Numbered from the stretch's first letter, positions 22,158-34,113 are shown. The stretch is DNA of 64,000 bases from Acanthochromis polyacanthus (GCF_021347895.1 NC_067134.1:27068152-27132151), one strand, 5' to 3'. Notes: generated by a model from the sequence alone, not told the origin. Translations and numbers: made by a program.

Positions 22158-22472
22158 GATCTCTGCTCAGGAAAGCTTCCCTCTGAATGCAGAAAATGAA
22201 CAATTCTCTGCTGTATAATCTGGCACAACGGGCACAGGTGGAGGATTTAAAGACTTTGTTTTCCCCTTGCTGTCACTTACCTTCAGATTAATGGTTAAGC
22301 TAAACGTAATCATTATTTTTAGCACGTTAGCACGATCCTAGCCGCTCTGACTGTAAGCTGACAGTCCCTTTGTGGTCAGCGATGGGAAGCAACGGAGGGA
22401 AACTGACTTTTATTGACACCAGACTGTCAGAATGGAGACGGCACCGCTGTTCATTTCCAATTTCAGCCCGCA
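22158..22472 (+). repeat. Right direct duplicate (315 bp) flanking the 20.6-kb array
   Basis: Second copy of 20284-20596. The few differences include a 3-base gap near the start and an extra ACC near GGAGACGGC. Confidence 0.95.
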
Positions 22473-23190
22473 GATTGGAATCTGCCGCTGGGCTCTCCAG
22501 TGTCTCAAGCACCATTTTCTAAACCTATGGTGTGGAAAACATGATTTAATTCCTGTTCAATGCTTTTCATCAGATTCTCCATCTCTCCAAATCGTCTTTG
22601 TGTGGCATCATATTGAAGGGGTAATTGTGCATCGCTGTGGACGGTGGAGTGCAACATCCTCTGGTAAAGCCGGGGGTAGAATTACAGCCGGACAGTTGAA
22701 CAAAAAAATATTATGCAGCGCGATGAGGAAAGCTGCTGTGCTGTTCCTGATTATTTTGTGTCACTGAGAAGTGACTCAGCAACCGCAGCCACAGCGGTGT
22801 AAACATCTGCAGCTAATAAAATGTGACTGTAAACCAATACCTGGAAATATGATCAATATTATAATTACATTTTTGTCGAATGCACTGCGGTGCTGCTGCT
22901 TCACCAACAGCATGTTTATTCACGCAGAAGTGGAAGGTATATAAGTACACATGGCCTTTTACAGGGCATAGTTGTTTTATAGAATACTAGAGCAGCATTT
23001 ACATCATGTAGGGGAGTTAAATCCAGTGGGACATTACTGATTAGAAAAATTATTTTTTACTTTCTTTTGTGCTTAATTTAGCTTTTAGGCCTTTTCAAAT
23101 CTGCTTAATAATTGTTAACTGCCTTGCTACTGTTAGAAAAGAAAGCTACAAGTGAATATTTCTTCCACCAAGGATGGTGTTGGAGTTATG
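22473..23190. other. Unique non-coding stretch
   Basis: No gene or repeat recognised. Confidence 0.5.
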
Positions 23191-24051
23191 TGACGACAAA
23201 AACAAGACACAAAATGACGCAAGACAAGACAAGCTGAAAATAAGACACAAAATGATGCAAAACGAGACAGAAAATGACAAAAACGAGGCACAAAACAACA
23301 AAAATGAGACTCAAAATGGCAAAAACGAGATGCAAAACGACAAAAATGAGACTCAAAATGGCAAAAACGAAATGCAAAATGACAAAAACGATGGGAAGCA
23401 ACAAAAACGAGATGCAAAACAACAAAAACGAGACACAAAATGACAAAACGAGACACAAAACAGCAAAAACGAGACACAAAACTACAAAACGAGACACAAA
23501 ACAGCAAAAACGAGACACAAAACTACAAAAATGTGACTCAAAATGGCAAAAACGAGATGCTAAACGACAAAAATGACGGGAAGCAACAAAAACAAGACGC
23601 AAAACAACAAAAACAAGACATAAAACAACGAAAGTGAGACACAAAACAACAAAAATGAGACTCAAAATGGCAAAAATGACATGCAAAACGACAAAAACGA
23701 GACACAAAACGACAAAAATGAGACTCAAAATGGCTAAAACGAGATGCTTAACGACAAAAACGAGACACAAAATGACAAAACGAGACACAAAACAGCAAAA
23801 ACAAGACACAAAACGACAAAAATGAGACTCAAAATGGCAAAAACGAGATGCTAAACGACAAAAACGACGGGAAGCAACAAAAAAGAGATGCAAAACAACA
23901 AAAACAAGACATAAAACAACAAAAAGGAGACTTAAAATGGCAAAAACGAGATGCAAAACGACAAAAATGAGACTCAAAATGGCTAAAACGAGATGCTAAA
24001 CGACAAAAACGAGACACAGAATGACAAAATGAGACACAAAACGACAAAAAC
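23191..24051 (+). repeat. Minisatellite array, 21-bp family, with GGGAAGCAAC variants
   Basis: Units such as GACAAAAACGAGATGCAAAAC and GACTCAAAATGGC. A GGGAAGCAAC variant recurs at about 23393, 23578 and 23869. The string CGATGGGAAGCAAC at 23389 is also found in the duplicated flanks of the neighbouring 20.6-kb array (near 20509 and 22379). No convincing flanking duplication was found. Confidence 0.88.
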
Positions 24052-24235
24052 GGTTGCTCGCCAGTTTTCTGAAAACCCAGCTAATGAGTGGTTGTCTTGG
24101 AGTCACGTTCATAATCCTGGTCTCAAAGATAATCTTCGAGCTATATGATAACTAGCACACTGACGGAAAACGACCTGAGGAGGCCCATGACATGCTGTAG
24201 AAAGCTCCAGAGAGGCAGAGTTCTTCCATCATTTT

Positions 24236-24563
24236 ACAAATTTCATGTCCCATTGAACAATAATTCAATAATGTAATGAAACTCACCCTTTTATTCATGT
24301 GCTAACATAACTGCACAAGGGTTTTCTAAGCCTTTCAACACCGTTAGCTAACACAATGTAGCATTAGAACACAGGAGTGATGGTTGCTGGAAATGTTCCT
24401 CTGTACCCCTATGGAGGTATTCCATTAAACATTTCCAGCTAAAATAGTCATTTACCACATTAACAATGTCTGGGCTGGATTTATCATTCATTTGATGTCA
24501 TCTTCATTTAAAAAAAAATGCTTTTCTTTCAAAAACATGACCCCAAACTTTTGAACATGAGTG
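24236..24563 (-). mobile_element. TA-type MITE (CACTACTGTTCAAAAG family)
   Basis: Contains GTTAGCTAACACAATGTAGC, AGGAGTGATGGTTGCTGG and GTTCCTCTGTACCCCTATGG and ends GACCCCAAACTTTTGAAC-ATGAGTG before TA. The same order of blocks occurs at 27200-27450 and 39898-40250. No coding capacity. Confidence 0.75.
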
Positions 24564-25395
24564 TATAATGAGTTATTTTATTAAATGAATCTACAAAAAC
24601 TAATCCTCAGTCACAACTAATGCATTGTTTCTTCAGGTCAACACAGTTCAAGCTGATTTCACACTCATCAAAGCATCCTCACAGATAGGAGACATTCATC
24701 ATTTAGCCGGTAAATTAAGTTGATTTAACTAAAATGTTTTAACGTGCACATATTAATATCACAGCTGCACGGCGCGGTGGTGGAATTCAGCAGAAATGCA
24801 TCATAATTGCTTCAGGACTAGTACATTTATCAGCACAAATGCGCGGAAATATCCATCAAATCTTGTGTGCTTTCCTACTTGTTGAAGGGCTATTGTGGTG
24901 GAAGTATGGACGGGAAAATAGAGAGAGGGATTTATTATCCTGCATTGAAGTTCACCCCAAAAGAGCTAGCATTTCACAGGAGCTGCATGCTGACCTTTCC
25001 AACAGCCAAAAATGTCATTGAAGGTTTAAGGCAAAGAAATCCAGTCGTATTTAACCAAGCCTTCAAAATCTTTGACATTTCTTCTGATGTTGCCACAGGA
25101 TGGCACCCTGAAGACTGAGCGCTGGCCTTCTCATGGAGAGCTATAGCTTTCTTCACATGGAAGCAGCCCCTGTGCAAACACCAGTCCCCTCCATGAAAAG
25201 GCAGGATTTAGAGATGTGGCATCGCAGCTGATGGAAGATAAGAAAAGCCTGGCGTTGTCTACTTATTCCCTCACATGAATGGGTTATTAATTAGGAAAGA
25301 CACACGCAGGTCATGTGGCAACAGTTGCTGATTATTTTAGAAAGATGATGGGGTGAAATCAGCATTCTGTTCAGCTGCTAAATCAGTGCTTAGTT
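24564..25395. other. Unique non-coding stretch
   Basis: No gene or repeat recognised. Confidence 0.45.
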
Positions 25396-26414
25396 CAGGT
25401 TCCACATTCAGTCCGATAAGATCTCACTGGACTGGAGCAGTAAAATCACAGCATAACAACTCCTAGAATTTCCTTTGTTTTAGTGCAAAAAGGAAGGTTT
25501 TGAAAATATTCACATTTAAGGATTTATCTTTTTACAAAACATCATGAACAACCTGGAATTTATTCAGAAAAATAAGTTCAGTTTCATCAACATTCATCCT
25601 CAGTTTATCATTTCCACATTACAGCTTCCAGATCACAGAGTGTCTACAAAGGAACACAACATTTAGTCACACATCTGGAACTGAACGATGTTGTATTTTG
25701 CTTGACAAAAGTCAGATAAAAAAAAGTCAAAAAACAACAGAAACAAGACAAAATATTACAGAAGTGAGACTCAGAATGCAAAAACAAGACACAAAATGGC
25801 AAAAATGAGAAACAAAATGAGACAAATGACACAAAACAAAACAAAAAAAGACAACAAATTAGACACAAGCGAGACAAAAAAGACACAAAACGGCAAAAAT
25901 GTAGCAAAAAATGACAAAAGCGAAATGCTAGCGAGAAAAAAACACAATGACAAAATGATTCACAAACCAGCGAATAAAGCAAAACACAAAATGACAAAAA
26001 TAAGAAAAAACAAGCGAGGGAAAAAGGAAACACAAAACGACAAAAACAAGAAACAAAGCGACATAAACATGAGACAAGCGACAAAAGTCAGACAAAAAAC
26101 AACAAAAGCAAGACGAAATATGACAAAAATTAGATTAAGAATGAAAAAACAAGACACAAAATGGCAAAAATGAGAAACAAAATGAGACAAGTCAGACAAA
26201 AAAGGCAAAAAAAACAAGACAAAATGTTTTAAAAATGAGGCACAAAATGACAAAAGAACAATCCAATATTTTACTTTATGATCCAAACAACTTGTCATGG
26301 TCTGGGAAATAAATTAGACTTACAGTTTCACAATCTGCAGTTGATGTCTTTGTAATTTTTACACTTTGAGGACCAAATTGGACCCTCTGGAGGACCAGCT
26401 GTTTGACACCCCTG
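25396..26414 (+). mobile_element. hAT-like non-autonomous element carrying an internal minisatellite
   Basis: Same arrangement as 51092-52065: a left non-repetitive part (for example AAATCACAGCA, ACAACATTTAGTCACA), an internal 21-bp-family array (25703-26255), and a right part (AACAACTTGTCATGG, CAATCTGCAGTT, GGACCCTCTGGAGGACCA) ending TTTGACACCCCTG. The 8 bases after it (TGCTAGTG) are close to TGCTTAGT before the left end, a possible decayed 8-bp target duplication. No transposase is present. Confidence 0.7.
25703..26255 (+). repeat. Minisatellite array inside the hAT-like element
   Basis: Degenerate GACAAAAATGA + GACACAAAAT units, with variants such as GCGAGAAAAAAACACAATGAC. Confidence 0.85.
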
Positions 26415-26876
26415 TGCTAGTGCATTCATCTTTCTTTTTTCTCAAACTTGTGCACATTTAACTCTACTTGATTCTTCATTTTTCCTCCTCTTTGGGTAAG
26501 GAGTGTGTCCCCCTTTCAGTTACCCCCAACACACACACACACACACACACACTGAATCAGTATAGTGTCAGTCTGCATCTTCCCTGCCACTCACTAAATT
26601 GGAGAGAGAGCTGCTCTGCGCTGAGGCAGAACTAAAGTAGGAAGTGCTAAAGCTGGAGGCAGAAACAAGGGAGAGGATGGAGGGTGGAGGTGGGGGGTGA
26701 GGAGGGGAGAGGGTGGGTTGTGAAAGAGAACACAGGGTGGAGGAGGTGGTGGTGGAGGTGGAGGTGGAGGGGACACACTCTCAACACCACTGGATACCAC
26801 CGCGGTGGTCCCTCACTGATTCACATTCCCCTAATCCCAGTTGGCAACCTCTTGGACAGGCACGCTCACTGCACAC

Positions 26877-26912
<36 letters not shown>

Positions 26913-27199
26913 CACCCCCACGCCACTCTAACTCGCTCACTCTTTTAGAAAACGGACACAATGGCGTGGATGGGCTCGTCTTTACATTGAAGTCTTTGCA
27001 GCAGTGCAGTCATCCCAGCAGATTGACATCACCTCCAGCAGAGAGGCGGAGCTACTCCCAGTATCAGCTAACCCGTCCACCAATAGGACACGCTGTTTAC
27101 CCAATCACCAGAAAAGTAGTTTGAGTATTTTGAAAAATGTAATATTCATGAGTAGATCTTGCGCTGTGTTGTAATTGGAAAGTTCATGAAGTACAACCA
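26415..27199. other. Non-coding stretch with CA microsatellites and a G-rich block
   Basis: CA repeats lie at 26529-26552 and 26871-26912. 26660-26775 is purine/G-rich on the plus strand with repeated GGAGGTGG and GGGG runs, capable in principle of G-quadruplex formation. No gene recognised. Confidence 0.6.
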
Positions 27200-27450
27200 G
27201 CCTGTCAACACCGTTAGCTAACACAATGTAGCATCAGAACACAGGAGTGATGGTTGCTGGAAATGTTCCTCTGTACCCCTATGGAGATATTCCATTAAAC
27301 ATTTCCAGCTAGAACAGTCATTTACCACATTAACGATGTCTACACTGGATTTATCAATCATTGAATGTCATCTTCATTGGAAAAAAAATCAACTTTTTTT
27401 TTCAAAAATAAGGACATTTGTAAGTGACCCCAAACTTTTGAACAGTAGTG
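27200..27450 (-). mobile_element. TA-type MITE, partial copy left of an A+T-rich array
   Basis: Has the ACACAATGTAGC, GGAGTGATGGTTGCTGG and ATTAACGATGTCTACACTGG blocks and ends GACCCCAAACTTTTGAACAG with TAGTG. The distal end is missing. Confidence 0.75.
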
Positions 27451-27928
27451 TAATAAATACAGTAAAATACGGTAAAAATATAGAAAAATAATGTAAAAAA
27501 TACAGTGAAATTATAGAAAAAATATAATAAAAATACAGCAAAAAAAACAGTAAAAATATTGTGAAAATACAGTAAAAATGCAGTAAAAATACAGAAAAAA
27601 TATAGCAAGAATACAGTAAAAATTACAGTAGAGATATAGTAAAATATATTAAATACAGTAAAAATATAGTAAAATATAGCAGAAATACAGTAAAAATATA
27701 GTAAAATATATTAAATACAGTAAAAATATAGAATTTTTAAAAATGCAGTGAAATTATAGAAAATAATATAACAAAAATACAGCAAAAAACTAAAAATATA
27801 GTGAAAATACAGTAAAAATGCAGTAAAAATATAGCAAAAATACAGTTAAAAATACAATGGAAATATAGTAAAATATTTTAAATACAGTAAAAATATAGTA
27901 AAATATAGCAGAAATGCACTAAAATATA
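27451..27928. repeat. A+T-rich minisatellite of ACAGTAAAAAT-type units
   Basis: Tandem ~10-11-bp units (ACAGTAAAAATATAG). A larger period of about 240 bp is seen: GTGAAAATACAGTAAAAATG occurs at 27561 and 27801. It lies exactly between two MITE copies. Confidence 0.85.
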
Positions 27929-28061
27929 CACTACTGTTCAAAAGTTTAACAATGTCTGGACTGGATTTCTGATTCATTTAATGTAATCTTCATAGAAAAA
28001 ACTGCTTTTCTTTCAAAAAATAAGGACATTTGTACATGACCCCAAACTTTTGAACAGTAGT
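27929..28061 (-). mobile_element. TA-type MITE, internally deleted copy
   Basis: Begins CACTACTGTTCAAAAGTTT and ends with the complement AAACTTTTGAACAGTAGT, but only about 95 bp of the internal sequence (ACAATGTCTGGACTGG and following) remains. It shows that deletion derivatives keep both ends. Confidence 0.8.
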
Positions 28062-28985
28062 CTATATACTTGCATTGATACGAACTTGAATATCTGTCAG
28101 CTAACGCCACATATTCCAGTGAAAAACGGCATTTAGTAGCATTGCAAATAGCAGCACAGACCACATATAGTTAGTTTCATATTAAAAATGAAAAATTTGT
28201 CCCAAAACATCCATTGACAGCAAGAGTTAACATAAAAACATACTATTAGCATGCTGTTTGCTTCTTGCACAAGCTAAAAGCATCGACTCATTACTGTTTA
28301 CTGTACATCAGCAGGTAAATATACCTGTACTGGATCTGTGCCACATGTGCTTCATCAATGCAAAAACTCATACAAACAGAGAGCCCTTCATTCTGACAAA
28401 CTGTTCATTCAGAATTTAATCACTATTATTGATCAGTCAAACGGTGTCATGAAAAGACACTGGCTGTTCATTTGTTATTTTTCTGAGCGTAATCATGTGA
28501 TCAGCCTTCTTCTCTATCTGCTCTCACCGACTCCCAAACTGAAACTCTAATCGTGTCAGATGTTTGCAATATTCATTAAACTGCCGCGAACACACAGCAG
28601 CAGCCATTTATTCCTGCGGCGTCAGTGCAAAAGCATCCACAGCCTTCAAAAATCCACAACTCTGATCAGATCACAGGAGCCAGCAGCCGAGTCTGCACCC
28701 CGAGCCAACATGCAGCTTTCTCTCTTTGGGATAATGAACGTTTTTTACTCATTACTTTTTTTTTTTCTTTTTCTGTAGGCACCAAAACAAATTGTCACGT
28801 TGCGCTCTTGGTGATTTTGGGTTGCTTTCTGCCCCTGCATCGCCCTCACTGAACCCTCAGAAACCCGTCATTAAAGCAGTTTATTGTTTATCCAGTAGGC
28901 TTACATCAAGAGCAGCGTTATCGTTCATTTGAGCTTTAAATCAGGTCACGAACCGGAAGAGCTTCTCAGATGGAACACATTCAAA
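28062..28985. other. Unique non-coding stretch
   Basis: No gene or repeat recognised. Confidence 0.45.
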
Positions 28986-29172
28986 AAATGGTATTCGATT
29001 CCATCCAGTTGCATTTATTTTGCGTTAATTTACGACACATGCGATTTCAGAGCGATTTACATTGTAAGGTGAAGAGAAACCATAAAAAACTTCAGCATGG
29101 AGAGGAAAAAAAAACTGTGACAGAACCAGGCTCAAGGAAGACGGCCATCTGCCTCAACCGGTTAGGATGAGA
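28986..29172 (+). repeat. Teleost dispersed repeat (LINE/SINE-tail-like), decayed
   Basis: Shares CATTGTAAGGTGA, a CAGAACCAGGCTCA block and GCCATC-GCCTC-ACC with 40551-40805 in the same order. Both resemble a very common teleost interspersed repeat, possibly the 3' part of a LINE. The family name is uncertain. Confidence 0.55.
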
Positions 29173-29329
29173 GCAGGGATGAGAAAAAACAAACACAGAG
29201 GTCCGGTTAATTTTTACTAACGCTCTTATGACTACCATCACTGTTTGTTTGGCCTTTGCTAGCAGAGGTAAAAGCATATGGTGGTAATTAGCCACCACTA
29301 GCTTAAAATTACCATAATTTGTACATTAA

Positions 29330-29975
29330 CCATCCTGCTGTTTTCATTTACGGGCACCAAAAAATATTGTTTCCGTGTCTGAAAAATATCCAAAAATTCA
29401 GCTAAAAAATCCTCAAATTTCTGAAAATTTGTAAAACCTTCAGGAAGAAAATTCCAATAATTCCTTAAAAGTTTCCCTTAAAAGTTTTATTTTAAAAAAT
29501 CACCTAAATTTGGCAAGAAAATTCTTGTAAAAAATTTTAAAAAATGAGTAAAACTCTTCCAAAAAAAATGTAAAAATATCTAAAGTGATTACATATATAT
29601 CAGTAAAACTTCTACAAAAAATCAACCAAAATCCAGCAAATTTTGCTGGGTTTTAGTTGATTTTTTTGTGAATCTTCTTAAAGAAAAGAAAGAAGTTTTA
29701 CTGACATATATGGAATCGCTTTAGGTATTTTTAGGATTTTTTGGGAAGAGTTTTACTCATTCTTTTGAAAATATTTACAAGAATTTTCTTGCCAAATTTG
29801 CAGGATTTTTAAAATAAAACCTTTAAGGGAAACTTTGACGGAATTATTGGAATTTTCTTCCTGAAGGTTTTTGCAAATTTTCAGAAATTTGGGGATTTTT
29901 TTGCTGAATTTTTGGATATCTATCAAATGAGGAAACAGTATTTTTTGGTGCCTATAAATGAGGACAGCAGGACGG
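29330..29975. mobile_element. TTAA-flanked fold-back element (piggyBac-like MITE)
   Basis: Bounded by TTAA at 29326-29329 and 29976-29979. The ends read CCATCCTGCTG and its near complement CAGCAGGACGG. The whole 646 bp is one long imperfect palindrome centred near 29641 (CCAGCAAATTTTGCTGG), with arms of about 310 bp. Both arms correspond to the right-hand half of the related elements at 54992-55458 and 59350-59878. TTAA duplication is characteristic of the piggyBac superfamily; no transposase is present. Confidence 0.7.
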
Positions 29976-29979
29976 TTAA

Positions 29980-31882
29980 TGTGGTTATGACCTCAATAGC
30001 TAGTTTCAAGTCTTCTTTGATACAGATTTGTGTTTATATATATAATTTTTTTAGAGTAAAATAGATATTAAAGCAACACACGGTTGCTAGGATCATCTTT
30101 TATGTGCAGCACATGAACACACCTAATCTGCTAGCTATTCAGAATGTGGTAATAAAAAGCACTTCCACGTCGTGTTGGACGAAGCAACAATGTGTTTTAA
30201 ACAAGTTACCGTGTACCAGCAGTGTGCTCCTCTGAGTTGAGGGCCATCGTGTTCTCAAGGCTGATGCGAGTGGTGGCTGGTGGCCATTTCTGCAGGACGA
30301 GAGCAGCAGAAACAGCGTATGCAAGGCTGGATTGTTGAGACTTATCTGAAGGTCTGACTCCTGTTTCAGTGTTTCAGTGTGCTGCAGAGAAGACGGAAGT
30401 ACTTTACTGCCTTTGTGCGGTTGGCACACAATAAGAGAGGACAGGAGCACACATTATGAGTGCTTTTGGTTTGAGAGAACGTATATGATGAAGATTTGAA
30501 TGGAAGTGCTTTTTCCCTATCAAAATGGACACACCAGGAGCCGTGTGAAACGCTGTCCTCCTGTCTTTTCCTAATGTTGACATGTGCATCTTTATTCAGA
30601 ATCTCAAACCTCCGTGATTGTATTCACGGCCCGACTGAGCTCTTACCTTGAATCCTGAGCAGCACGTGTAAACAGGGACGTCTATATGAGCGTCGTCCTG
30701 CATGATTTGATTTCATTTTGCGTCGTTTTGACAGTCGGGTTTGCGTCTGCTGTCCTTTCCGTGAAACAATAGGGAGCAAACAGTTGCCTTTTTGCCACGG
30801 ACCGTTCACGACCAGTCGTTTAGAGAAAGCTGGGGAAGATTTTCTATATGAATTAATTACAAATGCTTGGAAATGTCAAGTATAGATAAAGCTTAATACC
30901 CTGTCTCCTCCCTTCTGCAACAGAGAAGCTTTTAAATGGCTCTCTGCCAGCCCCTATCTGCCAAACGACACCAAGGTTACTGGGAGAAGCTGAAATATTC
31001 ATAATATATGCAAAACCACCGCTGTCCATGGACAGTGTTCATTGGAATTCAAGAGCGAGCTTCAAACCTTTGACAACTGCTTAAGTAATTAGTTGCTGGG
31101 AGAGCGAACCCCCCCCCCCCATCCCCTCCTCCCCCGTCTCCCACTCCCTCCCTCCCTCCCTCCCTCCGCATAGCAGCTGAAACCGGCAAGTAAATATTAG
31201 AGCATTTCATCTTTTCAGTTTGATAGTATAATTGAATGTGTTAAGGAAAGGTTGTCCCACTTCCTGTAATCTAAATTCATCTAAAGATTGTTTGATGGGA
31301 AACAATCCAGTGTTTAGATTCAGTAGAAGGAGTTTGAACTAGAAGGTAGAAGTAGCACGGATAACTGGTTTATTATGTGGAAGTAATCAGCATTTTAATT
31401 AAAGATGTCCCATTTGTGCAGGAGTAAAGACTTCCCGGATGCTTCTAAGTTGCTCAGTTTGCGTTCAGAACGAGGAGCCTCATGCTTAATTCTGCCGTAT
31501 TTGACTTACAGATTCCGTCCGATGTATTATTAATAGCAGACAACAAAGAACAACATGTTTTGTGTGTTGAAACAATAGCAGAATTGGGTGTTGGACACGG
31601 GACCCGGGCTGCTTCTCCGCCGCATCTTCACTCTCTCCCCTCACTGGTCAGTTTCGTCAAGGCTGGGAGCCGCCGCACAATGAGAATCATGCCCGAATTG
31701 GAGCGGAGCCAAAGCCCATTCAAAGCAGCTCCCCGTGCCTAACGCATTACCCCGGCTTATTAATCTGAAGAGACCGTGTTTTTGTGTTTACTAAGCATGA
31801 TTCGCTTCTAATTAAAGTGAAATAATTATACTTCAAAGGAGCAGGGAGGCAGCGTAACTGTTCAAAGACAAGAGCACCTCTT
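29980..31882. other. Unique non-coding stretch
   Basis: No gene recognised. A pyrimidine-rich tract lies at 31109-31168 (a C run, then CCCT repeats). 31580-31860 is of ordinary complexity. Confidence 0.5.
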
Positions 31883-32073
31883 GTCACGGGGAGAATTGCT
31901 CGCCACAACAATGCAGGACAGCAAAATTAATCACATGGCCTGCCAGAGATATTAGGCCTATTTATTACACCAGTGAAATGTAAAAGAAACGCACAGCCGC
32001 CACGTACTAATTAATGTTTTAGAACAGCTGTACATCACAACTAAATGACCTGGTTTCACTGTCGTACCGCAAA
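31883..32073 (+). repeat. Left direct duplicate flanking the 32-kb array
   Basis: About 190 bp matched at 34114-34314 in the same orientation. Shared runs include GGGGAGAATTGCTCGCCACA, ATCACATGGCCTGCCAGAGA and TACATCACAACTAAATGACC. Confidence 0.93.
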
Positions 32074-32131
32074 GTGTGACAACAAAGTTTTTGTCGCTTC
32101 GTAACTTTATTGGCAAATTTTGCATCGCATC

Positions 32132-34112
32132 GTTTGTCTCAGTTTTTGTCATTTTGTCTCATTTTTAAATTATTTTGTCTTGTTTTTGTTGGTTTTTGTC
32201 TCTTTGTTGTTTTGTTTTGGATCGCTTGTCTCTTTTTTTGTCATTTTGTTTCTTTCTTTTGTCATTTTGGGTCTCATTTGTGTAATATTTTGTCTTGTTT
32301 CTGTTATATTTTGTCTGTTTTTTGTTTTGCTTTGTGCCGTTTGTCCCATTTTTTGTCATTTTGTCTCATTTTTAAATTATTTTGTCTTGTTTTTGTTGGT
32401 TTTTGTCTCTTTGTTGTTTTGTTTTGGATCGCTTGTCTCTTTTTTTGTCATTTTGTTTCTTTCTTTTGTCATTTTGGGTCTCATTTGTGTAATATTTTGT
32501 CTTGTTTCTGTTATATTTTGTCTGTTTTTTGTTTTGCTTTGTGCCGTTTGTCCCATTTTTTTGTCATTTTGTCTCATTTTTAAATTATTTTGTCTTGTTT
32601 TTGTTGGTTTTTGTCTCTTTGTTGTTTTGTTTTGGATCGCTTGTCTCTTTTTTTGTCATTTTGTTTCTTTCTTTTGTCATTTTGGGTCTCATTTGTGTAA
32701 TATTTTGTCTTGTTTCTGTTATATTTTGTCTGTTTTTGTTTTGCTTTGTGCCGTTTGTCCCATTTTTTGTCATTTTGTCTCATTTTTTGTGATATTTTGT
32801 CTTGTTTTTGTTGGTTTTTGTCTCTTTGTTGTTTTGTTTTGTGCCGTTTGTCGCATTTTTTGTTCATTTTGTTTCTCGCTTTTGTCATTTTGTGTCTCAT
32901 TTTTGTTATACTTTGTCTTGTTTCTGTTGTTTTTTTGTCTAGTTTTATCTAACTTTTGTCATTTGTCTCATTTTTTTGGCGCTTTGTTTCTCGCTTCTGT
33001 CATTTTGTGTTTCATAGTTGTCGTTTGTCAATTGTTTTGTCGCTTTGTAACTTTCTTGTCAATTTTCTTTCTGTTTTGCATTGTCTTTCTCATTTTTTGT
33101 CAATTTGTTTCTCGTTTTGTCATTTTGCGTGTCATTTTTGTGATATTTTGTCTTGTTGTTGTTGTTTTTTGGTCTCTTTTTGTTTTGCTTTGTGTCGTTT
33201 GTCCAATTTTTTGCCATTTTGTCTCATTTTTGTGATATTTTGTCTTGTTTTTATTAATTTTTGTGTCTTTGTTGTTTTGTTTTGTATCGCTTGTCTCTTT
33301 TTTGTCATTTTGTTTCTTGCTTTTGTCATTTTGGGTCTTGTTTGTATAATATTTTGTCTTGTTTCTGTAGTTTTTTGTCTGTTTTTGTCTCACTTTTGTT
33401 GTTTGTCTAAAGCGTTTGTCATTTTGTGTTTTCTTTTTGCCTTGCTTGTGTTGTTTGTCTATTTTTTTGTCTTTTTTGTTTCTTGCTTCTGTCATTTTTT
33501 GTCTCGTTTGTATCATTTATGTAATTTTTTTGTAGCATTGTCGTCGTTTGTCCGTTTTCTTGTCACTTTGTAACTTTTTTGTCTCATTTTTTTTCTCTAT
33601 TCTGTTTTGTTTTGTGTCGTTTATCTCATTTTTTGTGATTTTGTTTCTCGTTTTTGTCATTTTGTGTCCTCATTTTTGGAATATTTTGTCTCGTTTTTGT
33701 TGTTTTTTTTGTCTGACTTTTGTCGTTTGTGTCACGTTTATGTCATTTTGTTTCTCGTTTTTGTCATTTGGTGTTTCCTTTTAGTCTTACTTGTGTTTTT
33801 TGTCTTATTTTTGTCGTTTTGTTTCTTGCTTCTGTCATTTTTTGTCTCGTTTGTGTCATTTATGTCATGTTTTTGTAGCATTGTCGTCGTTTGTCCGTTT
33901 TCTTGTCACTTTGTAACTTTTTTGTGTCATTTTTTTTTCTCTATTCTGTTTTGTTTTGCGTCATTTATCTCATTTTTTGTGATTTTGTTTCTCATTTTGT
34001 CATTTGGTGTTTCCTTTTAGTCTTACTTGTGTTTTTTGTCTAATTTTTGTCTTTCTGTTTCTCACTTCTGTCATTTTTTTGTCTCGTTTGTGTCATTTAT
34101 GTCATTTTTTTC
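32132..34112 (-). repeat. Largest 21-bp-family array, with ~207-bp higher-order repeat
   Basis: T-rich units on the plus strand. The marker TAAATTATTTTGTCTTG occurs at 32166, 32373 and 32581, giving a higher-order unit of 207-208 bp present in about three nearly identical copies. Further right, CGTCGTTTGTCCGTTTTC recurs at about 33542 and 33885 (343 bp apart). The long plus-strand open frames (up to 371 codons, Phe/Cys/Leu/Val-rich) arise from the repeat. Confidence 0.92.
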
Positions 34113-34113
34113 A

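Noticed and set aside
23100..24150. Flanking duplication around the 23-kb array
   Set aside because: GGTGTTGGAGTTATGT on the left and GTTGTCTTGGAGTCACGT on the right are only weakly alike, within chance for A/T/G-rich DNA.
32120..33235. 371-codon hydrophobic open frame, possibly a membrane protein
   Set aside because: Phe/Cys/Leu/Val pattern follows the 21-bp unit and overlapping frames look equally open; no family motif.
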